12,255 bases of DNA from Candidatus Omnitrophota bacterium. Lineage in GTDB: Bacteria; Omnitrophota; Gorgyraeia; S143-82. Shown here one piece after another: positions 8,474 to 12,255 of this stretch. Each line of letters starts with the position of its first letter. Position 1 is the first letter of the stretch. The stretch is taken from NCBI GenBank assembly GCA_027065215.1, contig JAMOOT010000118.1, positions 1 to 12,255 on the forward strand, written 5' to 3'. A program made the position numbers and the translations under genes. The notes under the pieces were generated by a model, which was not told the DNA's origin, did not search any database, and saw nothing but the letters and a program-made list of their open reading frames with translations.

Positions 8474-10028
8474 ACTCTATCGCCCTGCTTTCCCTGATCA
8501 GGATAACCTTAATCTGGCCAGGATATTCCATCTCTGACTCAATCTTCTTCTTGACATCATAGGCCAAAAGAGGAAGTGCATCATCACTGATTTGGCCAGG
8601 ATCAACTATCACCCTAACCTCACGACCTGCTTGAATCGCATAGGCCTTAACCACGCCCTTAAATGAGGTAGCAATATCCTCCAATTTCTGTAGCCGTTTA
8701 ATATAGGTCTCTATCGTCTCGCGCCTGGCACCAGGCCGGGCTGCACTTATGGCATCTGCAGCCGCTGCCAATACAGCATATATGCTTTTGGGAGGCTCCT
8801 CTTCGTGGTGAGCCGCAATAGCGTTCAAGACCACCTCTGGTTCACCATACTTTCGAGCCAGTTCTGCGCCAATTAGAGCATGGGTACCCTCTACATCGTG
8901 GTCAACCGCCTTACCAATATCATGGAGCAACCCTATCCTATGAGCCAAATTAAAATCTAAACCTAATTCTGAGGCCATCACCCCCATAATGAAGGCTACC
9001 TCTTTAGAGTGCTGCAAGGCATTTTGCCCGAAACTTGTTCGGAACTTCAATCTACCAATCAACTTTACCAATTCCGGATGTATTCCATGAACCCCAGCAT
9101 CAAAAACCGCCTTCTCACCTTCCTCAACAATATTCTCTTCAACTTCCTTCTCAGCCTTTTCTACAACCTCCTCTATTCTGGCAGGATGAATTCTCCCATC
9201 ACTAATCAACCTCTGCAACGCAATGCGGGCAATCTCCCTTCTAACTGGATTAAATCCAGATATAGTAACCACTTCAGGAGTATCATCTATGATGATATCT
9301 ACTCCCGTAGCCATCTCAAAGGCCCTTATATTCCTACCTTCTCTACCTATAATCCTTCCTTTCATTTCATCATTTGGCAAACTCACTACACTTATAGTGC
9401 TATCTATTGTTTCCTCTACAGCATATTTCTGTATAGCCAAGGAAATCACTTCCTTCGCCTTTTTTTCCGCTGTAACTCGTATCTCTTCCTCCAACTGATG
9501 GAGTCTTTTAGACTTCTCCTCCAGCAACTCCTGTTCAATTTTTTCAAGCAAAAGAGATCTGGCCTGCTCCTGAGACATTCCAGAGACCCGTTGAAGCATA
9601 GACTTTTCTTCTTCAATCAGTTTAGCCAATTCTTGTTCTTGCTCATGAATACCCTTTTCACGATCCACTAAGTCTCGTTCCATCTGTTGAACGGCCTTTT
9701 CCTTCGCCTCTAAGAGATCCAAACGGCGGTCGATATTCTCTTCCCTTTGAATAAGCCGTTCTTCCAACTTACTCAATTCTTCCCGTCTACGCTTAGTCTC
9801 TTGCTCAAATTCACTCCGCATACGAAAGAGCATATCTTTAACTTCTACTTCAGCCTCTCGTCTGCGGGCTTGGGCATCCTTACGAGCCTGTTCTATTATC
9901 TCCTTTGCCTTGCGTTCAGCATCCTCTAAACTACGCTTTACCTTCATCTGATGCCAACGATAACCCAAGAAGAAAGCAACCCCAAAAGATATCAAAGCCA
10001 CAGTAATCATTCCGAAGACCATTTCCAT
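8463..10028 (-). CDS. rny: Ribonuclease Y
   Basis: RNase Y is a membrane-bound endoribonuclease that initiates mRNA decay. From the chosen ATG the protein has 521 residues (usual about 520): a transmembrane helix at 4-23 (VFGMITVALISFGVAFFLGY), a long charged coiled coil at about 28-195, and a KH RNA-binding domain at about 213-278 with GRIIGREGRN (224-233). The HD catalytic domain has His340 (LQHS) and the HDIGK motif at 369-373, followed by AHHEEEPP and the C-terminal domain. A longer reading frame begins at a TTG at 10058, but the ATG at 10028 has a perfect AAGGAGGT seven bases upstream and places the membrane helix at the N-terminus as in other family members. It lies 41 bp after fau and overlaps ymdB by 11 bp. 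Confidence 0.97.
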   Translation of the reverse strand: MEMVFGMITVALISFGVAFFLGYRWHQMKVKRSLEDAERKAKEIIEQARKDAQARRREAEVEVKDMLFRMRSEFEQETKRRREELSKLEERLIQREENIDRRLDLLEAKEKAVQQMERDLVDREKGIHEQEQELAKLIEEEKSMLQRVSGMSQEQARSLLLEKIEQELLEEKSKRLHQLEEEIRVTAEKKAKEVISLAIQKYAVEETIDSTISVVSLPNDEMKGRIIGREGRNIRAFEMATGVDIIIDDTPEVVTISGFNPVRREIARIALQRLISDGRIHPARIEEVVEKAEKEVEENIVEEGEKAVFDAGVHGIHPELVKLIGRLKFRTSFGQNALQHSKEVAFIMGVMASELGLDFNLAHRIGLLHDIGKAVDHDVEGTHALIGAELARKYGEPEVVLNAIAAHHEEEPPKSIYAVLAAAADAISAARPGARRETIETYIKRLQKLEDIATSFKGVVKAYAIQAGREVRVIVDPGQISDDALPLLAYDVKKKIESEMEYPGQIKVILIRESRAIEYAK

Positions 10029-10035
10029 AGCACCT

Positions 10036-10043
10036 ACCTCCTT
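10036..10043 (-). promoter_or_regulatory. Ribosome binding site deciding the rny start
   Basis: AAGGAGGT reads on the minus strand seven bases before the ATG at 10028. It lies within the longer TTG-initiated frame and shows that the ATG is the real rny start. Confidence 0.85.
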
Positions 10044-10069
10044 GCCAGATTCGGCCAAGGATAGGACGA

Positions 10070-10609
10070 TTAGGCAGATATAACCAAATCTACCGGGACA
10101 TCGGTAGACTGTACCGGGAGAGAATCAAAGAGTTGACAAGAAAAACAAATTCCAACTTTAGCCGTTTTACTGGGGGGCAACTTAGACAAAAACCTATCAT
10201 AATATCCTTTGCCCCTGCCAATCCTATTGCCCTTTCGGTCAAAGGCCCTACCTGGCACCAAAATCATATCTATTCCAGCAGGGTCAACCTCTTCCTTAGA
10301 TTCGGGCTCCAAAATACCGAACTTGCCCCTTTTCAATCGGCCATTTAAACGACAAACCTTAATTTCATCATTTTCCACCACTGGAACCACAACACACTTA
10401 CATTCTCTCTCGGCACAGTCAATAACCGGAGTGGTATCTACCTCGTCCTCCTTGGCCAGATAAACCATAACTACCTTCGCCTTAATAAACTCCTTTAGAG
10501 CACAGACCAATTCCCTTATCTTATCTGCCACCCTCCTCTTTTGTTCAGGATCAAGTTGCCTAATCCGTTCTGAGACCACTTTTCTAATCTCCTCTTTACT
10601 CATATCCAT
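10070..10609 (-). CDS. fau: 5-formyltetrahydrofolate cyclo-ligase (5,10-methenyl-THF synthetase)
   Basis: This 179-residue protein of the FTHF cyclo-ligase (YgfA/MTHFS) family converts 5-formyl-THF plus ATP to 5,10-methenyl-THF, recycling the stable folate in the cytoplasm. The N-terminal helix pair (MSKEEIRKVVSERIRQLDPEQK) is followed by VVMVYLAKEDEVDTTPVI. The diagnostic C-terminal signature lies at 118-141: VPGRAFDRKGNRIGRGKGYYDRFL, where the G-x-G-K-G-Y-Y-D loop binds the ATP phosphates. The end (DVPVDLVISA) is in the family's usual place. The ATG at 10609 has AAGG four bases upstream; a second ATG two codons later is possible. It is the first protein gene of the long minus-strand operon and sits directly downstream of the candidate 6S RNA, as ygfA does after ssrS in Proteobacteria. 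Confidence 0.93.
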   Translation of the reverse strand: MDMSKEEIRKVVSERIRQLDPEQKRRVADKIRELVCALKEFIKAKVVMVYLAKEDEVDTTPVIDCAERECKCVVVPVVENDEIKVCRLNGRLKRGKFGILEPESKEEVDPAGIDMILVPGRAFDRKGNRIGRGKGYYDRFLSKLPPSKTAKVGICFSCQLFDSLPVQSTDVPVDLVISA

Positions 10610-10620
10610 AATGCCTTATT

Positions 10621-10799
10621 ATTTTAACATCCATCCACCTAAAAGTCCATAGATGGGCTATTTTCATGGGCATAGGCAGACTATCTTCTGCATATTCAAA
10701 CCTGTATTTTATGTGAGATCTACCCCAGAAGGCACAAAATCATAGTCCCTTAAATAGACCATACATATTTTATCGGCAAAGGCCTTTATTCTTGTCTCC
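10621..10799 (-). ncRNA. Candidate 6S RNA (ssrS-like), rod-shaped transcript upstream of fau
   Basis: No protein is encoded here, but the minus-strand RNA folds by hand into a long rod. The main helix pairs 10767-10752 with 10648-10663 without gaps: 16 positions, of which 14 pair (two G-U) and two are U-C mismatches. It can extend outward through 10768-10772/10640-10644 and 10775-10780/10634-10639 with small bulges. The apical arm pairs 10740-10733 with 10706-10713 (8 bp, one G-U). Between arm and main helix is a bubble whose 3' strand carries a 5-bp hairpin (10691-10687 with 10676-10680, six-base loop). A closing stem, central bubble with a 3'-side hairpin, apical arm, a length near 180 nt, and a position just before fau all match 6S RNA, which binds sigma70-RNA polymerase. 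A TATAAT lies seven bases before the predicted 5' end. The ends are approximate and no covariance search was possible. Confidence 0.52.
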
Positions 10800-10805
10800 A
10801 CCCAA

Positions 10806-10811
10806 ATTATA
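10806..10811 (-). promoter_or_regulatory. -10 promoter box upstream of the 6S candidate and fau
   Basis: A perfect TATAAT reads on the minus strand, placing the start of transcription near 10799. No good -35 hexamer lies 16-18 bases upstream (the sequence there is close to TCTCAC), so the promoter may depend on an activator. The adjacent tandem repeat is a candidate site for one. Confidence 0.45.
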
Positions 10812-10835
10812 CATTACAAGAACAAATTGTGAGAC

Positions 10836-10871
10836 AGTATGTTATCTATAATTAGTATGTCATCTATAATT
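10836..10871. repeat. 18-bp tandem direct repeat (two units, one mismatch)
   Basis: Two adjacent 18-bp units, 10836-10853 and 10854-10871, read AGTATGTTATCTATAATT and AGTATGTCATCTATAATT on the plus strand and differ only at T/C. They end just upstream of where the -35 region of the minus-strand promoter would be. They could be paired binding sites for a regulator, or simply a recent small tandem duplication. Confidence 0.7.
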
Positions 10872-11027
10872 CTCGAATCTTGAATCCCCTACAAAAAATA
10901 AAGAACACCCTTAAAAAACAAAACCTAACCACACTAAAGAAGATAACCCCAATAGGACAAAAACATCCCAAAAGATATTTTACCGATGGAAATAGAACTA
11001 CAGCAAACGATTTTGCCCCAATTATTG
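10872..11027. other. AT-rich spacer without recognised features
   Basis: This stretch lies between the small cysteine-rich gene and the tandem repeat. I see no credible reading frame on either strand and no clear rho-independent terminator. A 5-bp hairpin at 11003-11016 lacks a following U-tract. It may hold upstream promoter elements for the 6S/fau transcript. Confidence 0.5.
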
Positions 11028-11234
11028 TTATAGCATCTTCCCAGTAGGAGCCATATTATCTGGAGGTGCCTGTCCAGTTCTCTTGCGGTATTTTTTTCTC
11101 TCGCATCTCTCAGACTTCTCTTTATCCTGACAATACATCCTGATCCAACCCTGCTTAACAACCTCTGAATTCCCCCTGAAATTCAAGAAGAAACCACATG
11201 TGTCAAGTAACTCGCATTTTTCTTTCTCTGCCAT
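11028..11234 (-). CDS. Small four-cysteine conserved-type hypothetical protein (68 aa)
   Basis: This short protein has a strong, well-placed ribosome binding site (AGGGGGGT at 11240-11247, with five bases before the ATG). It has four cysteines, Cys7, Cys13, Cys35 and Cys44, in a C-x5-C-x21-C-x8-C arrangement, embedded in CELLDTCGFF, RMYCQDK and ERCERKKYRK, and ends PPDNMAPTGKML. The arrangement recalls small uncharacterised proteins of many anaerobes that share C-x-L-l-x2-C-x-F-F and Y-C...C-R elements, but I know of no assigned function. The spacing could bind zinc or an iron-sulfur cluster; this is inference. There is no signal peptide or membrane segment, so it is probably cytoplasmic. It is separated by 114 bp from the PII-like gene and by over 200 bp from the predicted 6S promoter, so it may be monocistronic or a readthrough gene of the efflux operon. 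Confidence 0.75.
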   Translation of the reverse strand: MAEKEKCELLDTCGFFLNFRGNSEVVKQGWIRMYCQDKEKSERCERKKYRKRTGQAPPDNMAPTGKML

Positions 11235-11348
11235 AATCTACCCCCCTTTTTACTTAACGCGATTTTGCCTTCATATGTCTACTTATACTATTCTCAAAGG
11301 CCAGGTTCTACAGTTTATCACAAAAAAACAAATCCTTCCAGCAAAACT
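11235..11348. other. 114-bp intergenic spacer between the PII-like and four-cysteine genes
   Basis: On the minus strand the stretch is AT-rich with a run of seven T and ends in the Shine-Dalgarno of the 68-aa gene. I see no convincing terminator hairpin and no well-spaced -35/-10 pair. Confidence 0.4.
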
Positions 11349-11639
11349 CTACACCACCTCATCCACCGGCAGGACAAAGGCTTTAACCCCCTCTCTACCC
11401 AGGACCTCTCGCAACTCACGAACCTTTGCAAGGAATTTATCCTTTCTCTCCTCATCCACTACAATCATCATAACCGAATTAAGTGCTGGCCAGACATTCG
11501 TTCCCAAATGAGGCCCAGAGAGATCCCCCACACCTTGAGTTCGCTCAAAACGGGTATAATTCTTGATGCCTGCCTCCTCCAGTGCCTCTATCACCTCTTC
11601 ATGGATCGCGATATTGTAACAGACAATCACCAACTTCAT
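11349..11639 (-). CDS. PII-like transporter-associated protein (PG0541-type)
   Basis: The 96-residue protein begins MKLVIVCYNIAIHEEVIEALEEAGIKNYT, a beta-alpha start typical of ferredoxin-like PII-superfamily proteins. It continues with TRFERTQGVGDLSGPHLGTNVWPALNSVMMIVVDEE and a C-terminal helix (KFLAKVRELREVLGREG) plus final strand (VKAFVLPVDEV). Small proteins with this pattern are commonly encoded directly after RND efflux permeases and are named transporter-associated. They are presumed to form trimers and modulate or sense the transporter, but a ligand has not been established to my knowledge. The ATG overlaps the permease stop in an ATGA junction with GAGGT immediately upstream, so the two are co-translated. 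It lacks a recognisable T-loop uridylylation tyrosine in the usual context, so it is not a classical GlnB. Confidence 0.82.
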   Translation of the reverse strand: MKLVIVCYNIAIHEEVIEALEEAGIKNYTRFERTQGVGDLSGPHLGTNVWPALNSVMMIVVDEERKDKFLAKVRELREVLGREGVKAFVLPVDEVV

Positions 11640-12255
11640 ACCTCACTCTCCCTGTGAAACATCGAATATATAATCGGCACCAGCACAAGGGTGATAAGGC
11701 TGGACAACACCAACCCTCCCATAGCGGTTACTCCAAAAGACTGCCAGATCTCCCCTCCCTGCCCAGTTCCAAGCGCCAAGGGTACCATACCAAAGATAGT
11801 GGTAAGGGAGGTCATCAAGACCGGCCTTAACCTATGCCGTCCTGCCGTTCTTATCGCCTCCAAGAGCCCCATCCCCCTTGCCCGGAGGATGTTCGTATAA
11901 TCTACTAATACTATTGCGTTATTCACCACAACACCTACAAGCATTATGACCGCCATAAATGCCACCATAGAGAAGTGTATACCCGTTAACAACAGTGCCC
12001 ATATTACTCCAACAAAGGCAAACGGCAGGGAGAAAAAGATGATAAACGGCGTCTTCAAGGACTCAAACTGTCCCACCATCACCATATAGACCAAAATAAT
12101 TCCAATTATCAAGAGCATTCCCAGATCGCCAAATGCCTTCCTTTGCTCTTCAATCTCTCCGCCAAACTCTATATCAATATCCTTGGGGATATTCAATCTC
12201 GCCAACACCTTTTCAATATCCTTCTTCACCTCACTCATCGACCTACCATATGTAT
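11636..12255 (-). CDS. RND-family efflux permease, C-terminal part (partial)
   Basis: The frame is open through the window edge (upstream codons T-Y-G-R-S precede the first ATG at 12238), so the visible 206 codons are the C-terminus of a protein that is usually about 1,000 residues. A short periplasmic stretch (GRSMSEVKKDIEKVLARLNIPKDIDIEFGGEIEEQRKAFGDL) leads into the last membrane block. There the RND signatures are clear: YMVMVGQFESLKTPFIIFFSLPFAFVGV, MLVGVVVNNAIVLVDYTN, a G-x2-L-E-A-I segment, RLRPVLMTSLTTIFGMVPLALG, and the last helix LVLSSLITLVLVPIIYSM. This is HAE-1/AcrB-like in its VNNAIVLVDY motif and pumps substrates across the envelope using the proton gradient. Substrate, adaptor and outer-membrane partners lie outside the window. 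It overlaps the PII-like gene by 4 bp. Confidence 0.93.
   Translation of the reverse strand, partial: TYGRSMSEVKKDIEKVLARLNIPKDIDIEFGGEIEEQRKAFGDLGMLLIIGIILVYMVMVGQFESLKTPFIIFFSLPFAFVGVIWALLLTGIHFSMVAFMAVIMLVGVVVNNAIVLVDYTNILRARGMGLLEAIRTAGRHRLRPVLMTSLTTIFGMVPLALGTGQGGEIWQSFGVTAMGGLVLSSLITLVLVPIIYSMFHRESEV

Noticed and set aside
9009..9671. 220-codon plus-strand open frame opposite rny
   Set aside because: It lies wholly antisense to the clearly conserved RNase Y gene, and its composition (rich in Leu, Phe, Asn, Ser, Tyr) resembles a shadow of the coiled-coil coding region rather than a protein.
10029..10058. Extended rny N-terminus from a TTG at 10058
   Set aside because: The extension covers the perfect Shine-Dalgarno of the downstream ATG and adds ten residues before the expected N-terminal membrane helix.
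10845..10872. Two TATAAT boxes on the plus strand inside the tandem repeat as a divergent promoter
   Set aside because: No -35 element is properly spaced and no plus-strand gene follows; the boxes are a by-product of the AT-rich repeat unit.
11003..11016. Hairpin GCAAA/TTTGC shortly after the four-cysteine gene as a rho-independent terminator
   Set aside because: The stem is only 5 bp and is not followed by a U-tract on the minus strand.
10934..11161. 75-codon minus-strand frame overlapping the four-cysteine gene
   Set aside because: It has no ribosome binding site, has no recognisable motif and overlaps the better-supported 68-aa gene in another frame.
11265..11657. 130-codon plus-strand frame opposite the PII-like gene
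   Set aside because: It is antisense to a recognisable conserved gene, with no Shine-Dalgarno and low-complexity composition.

Overview
The window is about 12 kb of bacterial chromosome with moderate to low GC by eye. Every supported gene lies on the minus strand, so transcription runs from high to low coordinates. The gene content points to a Gram-negative-type (diderm) bacterium: an RND efflux permease, a type IV pilin-like protein and an O-antigen-ligase/Wzy-type polymerase. It uses the MEP route to isoprenoids (dxs) and has an RNase Y-based RNA-decay system. The mix of genes resembles uncultured candidate-phylum genomes, but I cannot name a lineage from sequence alone.

Layout in the direction of transcription. 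(1) 12255-11349: the C-terminal end of an RND permease, overlapping by 4 bp with a small PII-like 'transporter-associated' protein. (2) 11234-11028: a 68-aa protein with four conserved-looking cysteines and a strong Shine-Dalgarno. (3) 11027-10610: 418 bp without a protein gene. It holds an 18-bp tandem repeat, a consensus -10 box (TATAAT) and a roughly 180-nt stretch that folds by hand into a rod with a central bubble. I interpret that stretch as a candidate 6S RNA; its position just upstream of the 5-formyl-THF cyclo-ligase gene is the classical 6S (ssrS) position. (4) 10609-4351: a housekeeping block of fau, rny, ymdB, xseA, xseB and dxs. (5) 4354-1: a cell-surface block of pilin, O-antigen ligase/oligosaccharyltransferase-like membrane protein, GT4 glycosyltransferase, and a membrane-anchored glycosidase-like (GH123/DUF4091-type) protein cut by the window edge.

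From rny onward almost every gene overlaps or abuts the next (overlaps of 4 to 38 bp), so blocks 4 and 5 look like one ten-gene operon, probably transcribed from upstream of fau and perhaps through the 6S candidate. Functionally it joins one-carbon metabolism, mRNA turnover (RNase Y, YmdB), DNA repair (exonuclease VII), isoprenoid precursor synthesis (Dxs, which ultimately supplies the undecaprenyl carrier) and surface glycan assembly. The pilin gene sits immediately before a Wzy_C-type membrane enzyme, an arrangement reminiscent of pilA-tfpO pilin glycosylation loci. I see no mobile elements, CRISPR arrays, tRNAs or rRNAs.
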